Assembly (NCBI GenBank): GCA_965205925.1
Contig: OZ242183.1
Span: forward strand, 992,001-1,056,000
Direction: 5' to 3'
DNA: 64,000 bases
Origin: CAYRJD01 sp965205925
Lineage (GTDB): Bacteria; Actinomycetota; Acidimicrobiia; Acidimicrobiales; Poriferisodalaceae
The stretch's first letter is position 1. Each line of letters begins with the position of its first letter. Position numbers and translations under genes: made by a program. The notes below the pieces were generated by a model. That model was given only the letters and a program-made list of their open reading frames with translations, did not search any database and was not told the DNA's origin. This document shows, piece by piece, positions 9,040-17,692 of the stretch.

Positions 9040-9998
9040 AGACAAGTGCACGGCTGAAGAAGTTTTTTCCACCAGGTTTGCCAACAGCGACTGGAGCGTA
9101 TGGGGTTGCCGGGATTCTGCTATTGCCGCTGCTCATGCCAAACCTTGCCAGCGCGCACAACGTAGCTAGCACCGTTGGTTTGGCCACGGTTTCGGATTCA
9201 GAAAACCGCGGCATAGTAGAGCTCAACGAAGCCGGCGACGGCGTGGTTATTTCAGCGCACACTGCTGGTACTCCCTCAGGGCGAGTTACCTCAGAGATAT
9301 GCACGGCGTACAAGCCAGTGCTGGCTTTTGAGAACAGTGACGTGGTGCGCGAGGACGTCAAACCCGAGTCTGATTTTTCTGCGTTGGTGACACGCGGCAA
9401 AGGTGATGACGAAGAGTTAAAGGTAAGGCGTTCTTGCAGGCCACGCGGTGAAACCGAGTCTGGCACCGGGAAACTTGACGTAACCGTTCGCCTCTATCAG
9501 GAGTCGCATTGGGTGTCGTTGAAGCAGCTGGTAGGCGAACTTGCACGCTCTGCCATTGATGCAATCCTGTTTCCTCCCACCAAGGCACGATTTGCACCGC
9601 CGGCTAGAACTCGCACACTGGTCGGGATTGATACTTGGTTCTGGGTGCCTGCATCCTCATGGAAGCCAATAGTGAAGGTAGTAGGAGTACCCCCGGTGAT
9701 GGTAACTGCGGTCGCCTCTCCGATTGCTCTGCGATTTTCCCCGGGTGACGGATCGGCTTTCACTACCTGTCCTGGCCCAGGTCTGCCATGGATTCCTGGC
9801 GGTCGTACGCTGTGCAGCCACGTATACCAAGAGGCATCAACCCAGCGAACAACTGGAAGATACAACAGTGTTGTTACCGCAGTCTGGGTAGTGCGCTGGT
9901 TTTCGACAACGGGTGCGTCTGGTGTGATCGGTCCCATTCAAATGCCGCAGATCAACAGGTTGAATGTGGCCGAGGCTCAGGCAGTGCTGCACGCCTAG
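9033..9998 (+). CDS. Secreted protein, function unknown
   Basis: This 321-residue protein has an N-terminal basic region, a hydrophobic stretch (GVAGILLLPLLMPNLASAHN) and a likely signal-peptidase site after ASA near residue 41, so it is probably secreted. The middle is charged and poorly conserved in appearance. The C-terminal half has a Trp-rich segment (DTWFWVPASSWKP), a pair of cysteines in TTCPGPG and RTLCSHVYQ, and a VWVVRWFSTTGASG segment. That pattern resembles uncharacterised actinobacterial secreted proteins, but I cannot name a family. The start is the GTG that overlaps the preceding lipoprotein stop. Confidence 0.7.
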   Translation: MLKTSARLKKFFPPGLPTATGAYGVAGILLLPLLMPNLASAHNVASTVGLATVSDSENRGIVELNEAGDGVVISAHTAGTPSGRVTSEICTAYKPVLAFENSDVVREDVKPESDFSALVTRGKGDDEELKVRRSCRPRGETESGTGKLDVTVRLYQESHWVSLKQLVGELARSAIDAILFPPTKARFAPPARTRTLVGIDTWFWVPASSWKPIVKVVGVPPVMVTAVASPIALRFSPGDGSAFTTCPGPGLPWIPGGRTLCSHVYQEASTQRTTGRYNSVVTAVWVVRWFSTTGASGVIGPIQMPQINRLNVAEAQAVLHA

Positions 9999-10019
9999 CA
10001 CGGCTAGCTTGACTGCGGT

Positions 10020-10038
10020 AGCGCCAACGAATGGCGCT
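10020..10038 (+). terminator. Stem-loop, weak terminator candidate
   Basis: AGCGCCA and TGGCGCT form a perfect 7-bp stem around a 5-nt loop, 22 bp after the secreted-protein stop and 33 bp before the CoA-transferase start. The downstream CTCTTC is not a true T-run, so termination may be partial. Confidence 0.4.
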
Positions 10039-10070
10039 CTTCAAGCTACAAAATCCAAAGGGGATTACAG

Positions 10071-12554
10071 ATGCTCTCGTCTTACCGGGTGCTGGATTTG
10101 TCAGACGAGCGAGGACAACTTGCCGGGCTCATGTTGTCTGACCTCGGAGCAGACGTGATCGTGGTTGAGCCACCCGACGGCTCACGCTCACGCCAGGTTG
10201 GACCGTTTGTTGCAGATAAGGACGGAGATCCAGAGGCTTCGTTGTGGTTTTGGGCCTACAACAGAGGCAAACGGTCATGCGTCTTAGATCTGACTGATCC
10301 ACCGCAGAAGCAACAACTTCTGCAGCTGCTCGAGACAGCCGACGTAGTCATCGAGTCGTCCGGTCAAACAGTCATGAGCGAGCTTGGTTTGAGTTACGGC
10401 GACTTGTCGGAACAGTTTCCGCAACTCGTTTATACGTCGGTGTCTGCATTTGGCAGCACTGGCCCCAAAGCCGACTGGGCTGCTACCGACCTAGTGGTTA
10501 CAGCGGCGGGAATGCTAGGTCGGCTTATGGGGGACTCGGATAGGCCGCCATTGCGCATTCCGCTTGATCAGACGTTCTTGCATGCGTCGGGTGAAGCTGC
10601 CTATGCCACGCTGATCGCACTGCGCGAACGTAAGCGTTCCGGTCTTGGACAGCATGTCGACGTGAGCGCGCAACAAACCATCACGTTGGCAACACAGTCG
10701 ATGGCTTTGTGCCACCTCTACAACTCACCGGAGGCTATGCGTGTAAGCGGAGGCGTGGAAATTGGTCCGTTCAACGTTCGTCTACGTGCTAAAGCTGCCG
10801 ATGGCTATGTGTCGCCGACGATTGTGTTTGGCGAGGCTATTGGCCCGTTCAGCAAACGTTTGTTTGACTGGCTGCATTCGAATGAGGCTTGTTCAGATAG
10901 CGATCTGGAAATTGATTGGATCGATTTTGTTGAAGGCGTTACTACCGGACGGATTGCGATAGGCGAATACGCACGAATTCAACAGGTGGCTGCGGACTAT
11001 TTTGCGACACGCACAAAGAAAGAACTACAGGCTGCCGCTCTCGAACATCGGTTGCTGATAGTGCCGATTGCAACCGTGGCCGATGTTGTTGAGGAACCGC
11101 ATTATCAAGAGCGTGACTTCTGGTGCGACCTGGAAGTACCTTCGTTTGGTGTAGCAAAGTTCCCAGGGGCAGCGGCCAAGTTTTCTAAGACCCCTATGCA
11201 AATCAATAAACCGCCGCCTCGCGTCGGCGAGCACACAGCAGAAGTCTTGGCGGAGCTTTCTGCAAAGGTCTCAGCGAAGGCCGGGGCTCCCGCACAGATC
11301 TCTAATGCTGGTAGCTCAGGTGCACCGTATTCGCAGTCTGAACTGCCGCTAGCTGGTCTGAAAGTGCTTGATTTCATGTGGGTGATCGCTGGACCCGCCT
11401 GCACACGCGTTTTGTCGGACTGGGGCGCCACGGTCGTGCGTGTCGAATCATCACACAAAGTAGAAACTGCACGCACTATCCAGCCATTCCTGAACGACGA
11501 AGGTGGCGCCGATAACGCCGCGATCTTTCAGAATATGAACGCCGGCAAGCTGGGCATCGCTATCGACCTTGACAACCCGGCCAGTCGTGAAACGATAGAA
11601 GACCTAATCCGTTGGGCCGACGTGGTAACCGAATCGTTCTCTCCCAAGGTGATGCGCAAATGGGGCCTTACCTATGAAGACGTACGCAAGATAAAGCCCG
11701 ACGTCATCATGGCTTCAAGCTGTCTGTTTGGTCAGACAGGGCCTTTATCTCCGCTTGCGGGCTACGGTTCCATGGGCGCCTCAATGTCGGGCTTCTATGA
11801 AATGACCGGCTGGCCAGACCGCGATCCGTGCGGCGTTTTCAACGCTTACACCGACTATGTGTCACCAAAATTTTTGGCCACAGCGTTGCTAGCGGCACTG
11901 GAGCACCGCGATAAGACAGGAGAAGGGCAATACATAGATCTCTCACAGGTCGAAGCTTCGTTCACGTTCCTAGCACCGGCTTTGCTTGATTACACGCTCA
12001 ACGGGCGAATGCCCCAGAAGCTAGGCAACGCCCATCCAAGGTTGTCCCCACACGGTGTGTTCGCGTGCGCGGGTGATGACAGGTGGGTGGCTATTGCGTG
12101 TGAGAACGACCAGCAATGGCGTGCACTGTGCGAGGTTGCAGGCCTTGGCAAAAAGCTCAACAAACCAGACTTACCTCAGTTAGACGAGCAGAGTCGCCGA
12201 CTACACAGTGCCGAGATCGCCGAGGCCATCTCTGAGTGGACACAAACGCTTGATGACGAGGTCGCGCAGAAAAAACTGCAAGACGCTGGTGTGGCCGCTC
12301 ATTTTATCCAGGACTCAAAAACGCTGGCGAATGACCCGCAGTTAGCGCATCGTCAGCATTTTCGTCAACTACCTCACATCACAAACGACAAGATGTGGGT
12401 GGAAGGCCCGAAGTTTTCAATGTCTCGCAGCACATCCAAGCTTGAAAGCGCCGGACCTAGCTACGGCGAGCACACATTCTTGGTGCTTGAGGAAATACTC
12501 GGATATGACGCGGATCAGGTAGCCGAGTTGGCCATTGCGGGCGTTCTTGAATAG
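10071..12554 (+). CDS. Tandem two-domain CaiB/BaiF (class III) CoA-transferase
   Basis: The 827-residue protein is twice the usual family length. The first copy (about 1-400) starts YRVLDLSDERGQLAGLMLSD. The second (about 425-827) starts GLKVLDFMWVIAGPACTRVL. Class III CoA-transferases move CoA between carboxylic acids through a catalytic Asp. At the equivalent place the first half reads DVSAQQT, with Gln, and the second DLSQVEA, with Glu. So the N-terminal half may be inactive and structural while the C-terminal half could still form an anhydride; this depends on my alignment by eye. The two halves could pair inside one chain, mimicking the usual interlocked dimer. Substrate unknown. Confidence 0.88.
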   Translation: MLSSYRVLDLSDERGQLAGLMLSDLGADVIVVEPPDGSRSRQVGPFVADKDGDPEASLWFWAYNRGKRSCVLDLTDPPQKQQLLQLLETADVVIESSGQTVMSELGLSYGDLSEQFPQLVYTSVSAFGSTGPKADWAATDLVVTAAGMLGRLMGDSDRPPLRIPLDQTFLHASGEAAYATLIALRERKRSGLGQHVDVSAQQTITLATQSMALCHLYNSPEAMRVSGGVEIGPFNVRLRAKAADGYVSPTIVFGEAIGPFSKRLFDWLHSNEACSDSDLEIDWIDFVEGVTTGRIAIGEYARIQQVAADYFATRTKKELQAAALEHRLLIVPIATVADVVEEPHYQERDFWCDLEVPSFGVAKFPGAAAKFSKTPMQINKPPPRVGEHTAEVLAELSAKVSAKAGAPAQISNAGSSGAPYSQSELPLAGLKVLDFMWVIAGPACTRVLSDWGATVVRVESSHKVETARTIQPFLNDEGGADNAAIFQNMNAGKLGIAIDLDNPASRETIEDLIRWADVVTESFSPKVMRKWGLTYEDVRKIKPDVIMASSCLFGQTGPLSPLAGYGSMGASMSGFYEMTGWPDRDPCGVFNAYTDYVSPKFLATALLAALEHRDKTGEGQYIDLSQVEASFTFLAPALLDYTLNGRMPQKLGNAHPRLSPHGVFACAGDDRWVAIACENDQQWRALCEVAGLGKKLNKPDLPQLDEQSRRLHSAEIAEAISEWTQTLDDEVAQKKLQDAGVAAHFIQDSKTLANDPQLAHRQHFRQLPHITNDKMWVEGPKFSMSRSTSKLESAGPSYGEHTFLVLEEILGYDADQVAELAIAGVLE

Positions 12555-12653
12555 CCGTGTTGATACGCCTACCGGTTTGTCGTTTTGCGCGGTTGGCGCC
12601 GTGCAGACCTGTCGCGTAAGCCAACTAATGTTGAGCAATATCGGAGGTAACGC

Positions 12654-13640
12654 ATGAGAGCGTGGCGACTGCACGAACTAGGAGACCCCTGGGATGTTTT
12701 AAAGCTTGAGGAAGTGCCCTCGCCTGATCCCGGGCCTGGAATGGCGCGTGTGAGCGTCGAGGCCTGTGACCTCAACTTCGCGGATATTTTGCAATGTCAA
12801 GGTAGCTACCAAGAGCCTTTAGAGCCGCCTTTCACACCTGGCATGGCCGTGGCCGGAACCGTTTTAGAAGTTGGGTCCGATTGCCAGCTATCAGTCGGAG
12901 ATCGTGTACTTGGACTTGGTGCTGAGGGCTGGGGCGGATACGCCGAAGAAGCTTTGGTGCGTTCGGACAACATGCGCCTTGTTCCCACGGATGTACCTAT
13001 GCCCATAGCTGCTGCCATGCATGTCATTTACGGAACAGGCTGGTTTGCGTTACATCGAAGAGGTCATATCCAACCTGGTGAGACCGTGTTGGTGTTGGCC
13101 GCAGCCGGGGGAGTGGGTTCAGCAGCGGTACAGATGGCAAAGTTGGCCGGATGCAAGGTAATTGCAGCAGCAGGTGGTGCCGACAAGGTTGAGGTTTGTC
13201 GTCAGTTAGGTGCAGATGTCGTTATTGATTACAAGACTGACGACTTATACAAGTCGGTAATGGATGCCACAGATGGGCAAGGCTGCGACATTGTTTATGA
13301 CCCGGTTGGTGGTGAATATTTTGATATCGCAAGAAGATTGGTGGCATGGGAGGGGCGACTACTAGTTGTCGGTTTCGCTAGTGGCACCATCCCAACGATT
13401 CCTGCCAATCACGTGTTGGTAAAGAGCTACTCGGTGGTTGGCGTACACATGGGTGGTTATCGCGGTCGCATGGACGACGTGTTAGATGAGTGCTACTCGC
13501 AATTGTGGCGCTGGGTTGCAGACGGCACCTTGGAGCCACAAATTAGCTCCAAGCTGCCGTTGGACGACTTAATAGGCGGACTTAGGGCACTTTCAAATCG
13601 TGAAACGACCGGCCGTGTTCTGCTGTTACCCAACGATTAA
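12654..13640 (+). CDS. Quinone-oxidoreductase-like MDR family protein
   Basis: The 328-residue protein belongs to the medium-chain reductase family, quinone oxidoreductase branch. It has an N-terminal GroES-like domain (residues 1-120) and a Rossmann fold with LAAAGGVGSAAVQMAK near residue 148. The structural zinc cysteines of alcohol dehydrogenases are absent, which fits the zinc-free QOR or enoyl-reductase type using NADPH. A strong ribosome site (GGAGG) lies upstream of the ATG. It lies 99 bp after the CoA-transferase gene on the same strand. Its substrate is not readable. Confidence 0.88.
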   Translation: MRAWRLHELGDPWDVLKLEEVPSPDPGPGMARVSVEACDLNFADILQCQGSYQEPLEPPFTPGMAVAGTVLEVGSDCQLSVGDRVLGLGAEGWGGYAEEALVRSDNMRLVPTDVPMPIAAAMHVIYGTGWFALHRRGHIQPGETVLVLAAAGGVGSAAVQMAKLAGCKVIAAAGGADKVEVCRQLGADVVIDYKTDDLYKSVMDATDGQGCDIVYDPVGGEYFDIARRLVAWEGRLLVVGFASGTIPTIPANHVLVKSYSVVGVHMGGYRGRMDDVLDECYSQLWRWVADGTLEPQISSKLPLDDLIGGLRALSNRETTGRVLLLPND

Positions 13641-13667
13641 CACGGCTAAGCCAAGGTTTGCGAGCTA

Positions 13668-14783
13668 ATGCTGGTCGGCGTTCCCAACGAGATTAAACCA
13701 GGTGAACGCCGTGTCGGGTTAACCCCCTCCAGCGTCAGCGAACTGACGCGTCACGATCATCAAGTGCTGGTTGAGACCGGAGCCGGTAACGGCATCAGTG
13801 CCGATGACGCGATCTACGAAGGCGTTGGTGCTCAGATCGTTGCTACAGCCGCACCTATCTGGGACAAGGCCGACCTGATTGTCAAAGTGAAAGAGCCGCA
13901 GGCCGTTGAGCGAAACCAGCTAGGCAAGGGGCAAATTCTGTTTACATACCTGCACCTAGCACCTGATCCCGAACAGACACACGCACTGGTCAATAGCGGA
14001 GCCACAGCCGTGGCATATGAGACGGTGACCGATAGTCGCGGCGGCCTACCGCTACTTGCGCCTATGTCACGGGTGGCGGGTCGACTTGCAGTGCAAGCGG
14101 GAGCATCGTCGTTAGAGACAGTGCACGGAGGAGCGGGCATCCTGATCGGCGGCGTTCCGGGAGTGCCAGGTGCGCGAGTAGCGGTAATTGGCGGCGGAGT
14201 GGTCGGTGAAAACGCGGCAGAGATTGCGGTGGGCATGGGTGCCAGAGTGCGAGTCCTGGACATCAACCCGCAGACGCTTGATCACCTGGAACAGCGCTTT
14301 GGTGCTGGCATTACCACCATCACCTCAACACGAGTAACGATCGAACATGAGGTGTTGGAGGCAGACCTTGTTATTGGAGCGGTGCTCGTGACTGGCGATC
14401 GCGCTCCAAAGCTGGTTACAGCAGACATGGTGTCGAAAATGCGCCCCGGATCAGTGATTGTTGATGTGGCAATAGACCAGGGTGGATGCGTAGAAACGTC
14501 CCATCCCACCACACACTCCGACCCGATATTCACTGTTGATGGTGTTGTTCATTATTGCGTGGCCAATATGCCCGGGGCAGTACCGCTTACCTCAACGCGT
14601 GCGCTCAACGACGCCACCTTGCCGCACGTGTTGGCGCTTGCAGATCATGGATTAGATGCACTACGAACCGATGAGCACTTGCGGGCAGGTCTAAACGTGC
14701 ATCAAGGCAAAGTGACCGAACCTCACGTCGCTTCGTCGCTAGGCCTGCAATATGTTGACGCGTTGGAGGCTTTGCAGCTTTAA
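13668..14783 (+). CDS. ald: Alanine dehydrogenase
   Basis: The 371-residue protein matches alanine dehydrogenase throughout. It has the N-terminal VGVPNEIKPGERRVGLTP motif, the NAD-binding Rossmann segment VAVIGGGVVGENAAEIAVG near residue 172, and the C-terminal NMPGAVPLTST block. It interconverts L-alanine with pyruvate and ammonia using NAD. It starts 27 bp after the MDR gene. The stop codon lies within a short direct repeat (14774-14794). Ald is linked to alanine catabolism and redox balancing at low oxygen; neither role is shown by the sequence here. Confidence 0.95.
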   Translation: MLVGVPNEIKPGERRVGLTPSSVSELTRHDHQVLVETGAGNGISADDAIYEGVGAQIVATAAPIWDKADLIVKVKEPQAVERNQLGKGQILFTYLHLAPDPEQTHALVNSGATAVAYETVTDSRGGLPLLAPMSRVAGRLAVQAGASSLETVHGGAGILIGGVPGVPGARVAVIGGGVVGENAAEIAVGMGARVRVLDINPQTLDHLEQRFGAGITTITSTRVTIEHEVLEADLVIGAVLVTGDRAPKLVTADMVSKMRPGSVIVDVAIDQGGCVETSHPTTHSDPIFTVDGVVHYCVANMPGAVPLTSTRALNDATLPHVLALADHGLDALRTDEHLRAGLNVHQGKVTEPHVASSLGLQYVDALEALQL

Positions 14784-14794
14784 GGGCAGCTTTA
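14774..14794. repeat. Two-copy direct repeat spanning the ald stop
   Basis: GCAGCTTTA occurs at 14774 and 14786. The first copy runs into the ald stop codon (14781-14783). Confidence 0.8.
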
Positions 14795-14809
14795 GGTAGG
14801 GCTGAGTAT

Positions 14810-15415
14810 CTAGCCACGCCCCATCGTGAAGAACTCTTCGTTGGGTCGCATAGATGTCAGGTGAGCCATACGGTTCGAAAGAGCGAACAAAGCAGTGATT
14901 GCACCGATGTCCCAGACGTCATCTTCAGTGAAGCCGTGATCGTGTAGGTACTTGTGGTCGGTCTCGGCTACATCTGATGGCTTAACAGCCAGCTTGATAG
15001 CGAAATCGATCATTGCTTTTTGCCGGTCGCTTAGATCAGCGCGGCTGGGATCGACCGCAAGCTGGTCAGCCAACATCGGTGCTTTAGCGCGAATCCGCAG
15101 GATCGCTCCGTGTGCGACCACGCAGTACGTGCAATTGTTCGCTCCGCTTGTGGCTACGACAATCATTTCGCGCTCGGCTTTGGTGAGACCGCTGTCTCCC
15201 TCCATTAACGCGTCGTGGTAAGCCATAAAGGCTCGTAGTTCTTCTGGACGGTGAGCTAAAGTCAAAAAAACGTTAGGCACAAAGCCGGTTTTGGATTGAA
15301 TGGCTTCTATGCGTTCACGCAGATCTTCAGGAATTTCAGCTATTTCTGGCACCGGAAACCTGGAAATAGGTGGAGTTACTGGTTCAGCTATTTGCGAGCC
15401 CTGCTTGGCGTTCAT
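14810..15415 (-). CDS. AhpD-like/carboxymuconolactone decarboxylase family protein
   Basis: The 201-residue protein has the AhpD-type active site NCTYCVVAHG, with Cys95, Cys98 and His102. The family fold is all-helical, and these residues support peroxidase or thiol-disulfide chemistry. Length and the N-terminal VPNVFLTLAHRPE segment match the branch often called peroxidase-related or alkylhydroperoxidase-like. It is convergent with ald and lies just downstream of tRNA-Lys on the same strand. No partner AhpC or lipoyl protein is visible nearby, so the electron donor is unknown. Confidence 0.88.
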   Translation of the reverse strand: MNAKQGSQIAEPVTPPISRFPVPEIAEIPEDLRERIEAIQSKTGFVPNVFLTLAHRPEELRAFMAYHDALMEGDSGLTKAEREMIVVATSGANNCTYCVVAHGAILRIRAKAPMLADQLAVDPSRADLSDRQKAMIDFAIKLAVKPSDVAETDHKYLHDHGFTEDDVWDIGAITALFALSNRMAHLTSMRPNEEFFTMGRG

Positions 15416-15455
15416 TTGGCCAGCCTAGATCGTTAGCTGCAGCATTTATTCAGGA

Positions 15456-15530
15456 TGGTACGCCCCCTGGGATTCGAACCCAGAACCTGCGGATTAAGAG
15501 TCCGATGCTCTGCCATTGAGCTAGAGGCGC
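15456..15530 (-). tRNA. tRNA-Lys (CTT), CCA encoded
   Basis: On the minus strand the cloverleaf reads acceptor GCGCCTC/GGGGCGT, D-arm GCTC/GAGC, anticodon loop CTCTTAA (anticodon CTT) and T-arm CTGGG/CCCAG with loop TTCGAAT. The discriminator is A and CCA is encoded. The outermost anticodon-stem pair is a T-C mismatch. Confidence 0.95.
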
Positions 15531-15563
15531 CTAAGTCGGGCAAAAGTTCTCCTGCACGACAAG

Positions 15564-15638
15564 GCGGACCGAGGGGAATCGAACCCCCGACCTCCAGTAC
15601 CACAAACTGGCGCTCTAACCGACTGAGCTACGACCCGC
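15564..15638 (-). tRNA. tRNA-His (GTG)
   Basis: On the minus strand the acceptor is CGGGTCG/CGGTCCG. The extra 5' G(-1) opposite discriminator C73 marks histidine tRNAs. The anticodon loop TTGTGGT gives anticodon GTG. No CCA is encoded. It is 33 bp upstream of tRNA-Lys, probably on the same transcript. Confidence 0.95.
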
Positions 15639-15656
15639 AGGTGGTCCTAAGCATGC

Positions 15657-15666
15657 CACGGCCGTG
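15657..15666. promoter_or_regulatory. 10-bp palindrome between divergent genes
   Basis: CACGGCCGTG is self-complementary and lies between tRNA-His and the selenoprotein gene, which are transcribed away from it. It could be a small operator or chance. Confidence 0.2.
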
Positions 15667-15688
15667 ACCAGGTCGCTACGCTGAGAAG

Positions 15689-16654
15689 GTGATCGCGCAG
15701 CGCCTTTCTCCAGTTGATTACATCCCTCGGATTACCGCTCAGTATGAAGGTTTGGGGTACGGCGCATACCGTTGGGTGCACAACGAAGACCCACCCGCAT
15801 GGGCTCCACTTTTACGACCGTTGTCGCAGACACGTCTTGGCTTGATCGCCACCGGCGGCGTTTATGCCGAAGGGCAAACTGCCTTCCATTACAAGGACGA
15901 CACCACCTATAGGACCATTGCAACTAACACACCGACCGACAAGTTGCGTGCCACACATTTTGCCTACGACCTGACCGATGCACGTAGTGACATCAACTGC
16001 GTATATCCGATTGACGCGTTACGTGAATTAGCGGCTAAGGGCGAGATTGGCGAGTTAGGGCCAAACGCTTACACGCTGATGGGCGGCATCTACAGCACTC
16101 GACGCTTAAACGAAGAGCTCATTCCCGAGCTGGTCAAACGTTGCCACGAAGATGCTTTAGATGCCGTGTTGCTGGTGCCCGTCTGACCGGTCTGTCATCA
16201 GACCGTGGGTCTGATAGCGAGAGCACTCGAAGCGTCCGGGATACCGACCCTGTCGATGTCTAGCGCACGCGATATCACGCGCTCTGTTAACCCTCCACGA
16301 TCTGTGTATCTCGATTACCAGCTGGGGCACACCTCTGGTCGTCCGTTTGAGCCGGAGCTCAATCACAAGATCATGGCTGACACTTTGGCGGCATTTGAAG
16401 CGCTGAGCGCGCCAGGGTCAATGGCTCACCTGCATTACCGTTGGGCCGACACTGACGAGTGGAAAAATAGGGTGTTTGCACCTATGGCTGCTGGGTCTGA
16501 GGGTGATAACCAGGCCGAATCGGGTGCAATCTACGAAGACGACCGAGTGCAGCGCTACGACACACCGCAATATCAAACCGATCTTGACGCCACACAGGCC
16601 GCAGAGCTGCACGACGGCGAAGACTGTCTGGTATGCGCAGGTATTGACTATTAA
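15689..16654 (+). CDS. GrdB-family selenoprotein (in-frame TGA = Sec166, UxxC motif)
   Basis: The two halves are in one frame, separated only by TGA at 16184-16186, and together give 321 residues. The upstream half ends LDAVLLVPV and the downstream half continues PVCHQTVGLIARALEASG. Reading TGA as selenocysteine gives U-P-V-C-H-Q-T at the redox motif of the glycine/sarcosine/betaine reductase selenoprotein B family; relatives have U or C at this place. A hairpin whose loop lies 18 nt past the TGA fits a bacterial SECIS. The start is GTG with GAGAAG just upstream. The family reduces small molecules or is of unknown function outside Clostridia; no GrdA or GrdC is nearby. If no Sec machinery exists, the gene would be a nonsense-mutated pseudogene. 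Confidence 0.8.
16187..16215 (+). promoter_or_regulatory. Candidate bacterial SECIS element
   Basis: Directly after the TGA, ATCAGACC (16197-16204) and GGTCTGAT (16208-16215) form a perfect 8-bp stem with loop GTG, which starts with G. The loop lies 18 nt from the TGA. Both features fit the published bacterial SECIS model. A competing 7-bp hairpin, CGGTCTG (16188-16194) with CAGACCG (16199-16205), uses the same middle strand. Confidence 0.65.
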
Positions 16655-17591
16655 CCAGCAAGATAACCAGCAAAGCGGTCGTCAGGCCTCGACCGGCGCG
16701 CAGTCACCTGGCACAGGGGGTGATTACGACCCGAAAACGGTGCCGATCCGTGACGCTGCAACCGTTTTAATCCTGGATGAGCGACCGGATCTACACGTGT
16801 TGATGCTTCAGCGAAACGCTCGTTCGGTATTTGTCGGAAACATGTGGGTGTTCCCGGGTGGTGCCGTTGACCCTGAAGACGCATCACGCCTAGCCGACGA
16901 CACTGTGGCAGGACTAACCGATGCAGAAGCATCAAAGCGTTTGGGTATTGACAAAGGTGGCATCGCGTTTTGGGTTGCCGCTTTGCGAGAAACATTTGAA
17001 GAGGCGGGTGTCTTGCTGGCTCACGCGCCAGGTGACGAAGGCCTCACTCAGTCGAAGATTATCGATCTGTCCGCACCGGAGGTAAGTAAACGCTTTGAGC
17101 GTTACCGCAGCGAAGTCAATGCTGGAGAGCGTGACTTCATTGACACGATGATGTCCGAAAGCTTGCATTTAGATGGAAGCAACGTCCACTTCATCGGGCG
17201 CTGGATTACGCCGGAAGGTCCGCCGCGTAGGTATGACACAAGATTTTTTGTTACCGCCATGCCTACCGCTCAAGTGCCGCTCCACGACAACGACGAGGCT
17301 GTTGAGCACAGATGGGTGCGAGCGAGAGACGCCATTTCGATGAATGAAGGTGACGAAATGGTGATGATGACGCCCACAATCGGGATGCTTAAGCGCCTAG
17401 CGTCATACGACTCAATCGCTCAAGCAACTCAAGCGGCCGCTAGTGCCACGCAAGCCGACGACGAGAATGTTCGGATTCGATTTGACGACGACGGGCCGCA
17501 TCGCATCGCATTTCCAGCAGATGACGACTACCACGCAGCTGACGGTCGCGTGGAGACGGGTATGTTGCGATGGCCGGCTTGGCAGAATTAG
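16644..17591 (+). CDS. Nudix hydrolase
   Basis: The protein has a Nudix domain: WVFPGGAVDPED is followed by a Nudix box ending LRETFEEAGVLL near residues 112-123. The spacing between the glycine motif and the RExxEExG helix is longer than in MutT, as in larger eukaryote-like (NUDT19-type) CoA or nucleotide-sugar hydrolases. The frame is open further upstream into the selenoprotein gene. I chose TTG 16644, which is preceded by GCAGG and overlaps the selenoprotein stop, giving 315 residues; GTG 16740 is an alternative. The first 30 residues are low complexity. The overlap suggests cotranslation with the selenoprotein. Confidence 0.82.
   Translation: MTINQQDNQQSGRQASTGAQSPGTGGDYDPKTVPIRDAATVLILDERPDLHVLMLQRNARSVFVGNMWVFPGGAVDPEDASRLADDTVAGLTDAEASKRLGIDKGGIAFWVAALRETFEEAGVLLAHAPGDEGLTQSKIIDLSAPEVSKRFERYRSEVNAGERDFIDTMMSESLHLDGSNVHFIGRWITPEGPPRRYDTRFFVTAMPTAQVPLHDNDEAVEHRWVRARDAISMNEGDEMVMMTPTIGMLKRLASYDSIAQATQAAASATQADDENVRIRFDDDGPHRIAFPADDDYHAADGRVETGMLRWPAWQN
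16652..16673. repeat. 12-nt tandem repeat containing the selenoprotein stop
   Basis: TAACCAGCAA occurs at 16652 and 16664. The period is 12, so the second TAA is in frame with the first and makes a double stop. Confidence 0.9.
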
Positions 17592-17602
17592 TCGTTAGCA
17601 CG

Positions 17603-17676
17603 GCCTCCGTGGCGCAACTGGATAGCGCAGCGGGCTTCTATCCCGAAGGTTGCAGGTTCGAGTCCTGCCGGGGGCG
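17603..17676 (+). tRNA. tRNA-Arg (TCT)
   Basis: The cloverleaf has acceptor GCCTCCG/CGGGGGC, D-arm GCGC/GCGC, anticodon loop CTTCTAT (anticodon TCT) and T-arm GCAGG/CCTGC with loop TTCGAGT. The discriminator is G and no CCA is encoded. The folE start codon is only 16 nt downstream. Confidence 0.95.
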
Positions 17677-17692
17677 CTAAAGGGGGTGTTAA

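Noticed and set aside
15689..16186. Reading the GrdB-family region as two separate genes (15689-16186 and 16205-16654)
   Set aside because: Both parts are in the same frame, together make one family-length protein, and the break falls exactly at the UxxC position. The second part has no ribosome site of its own.
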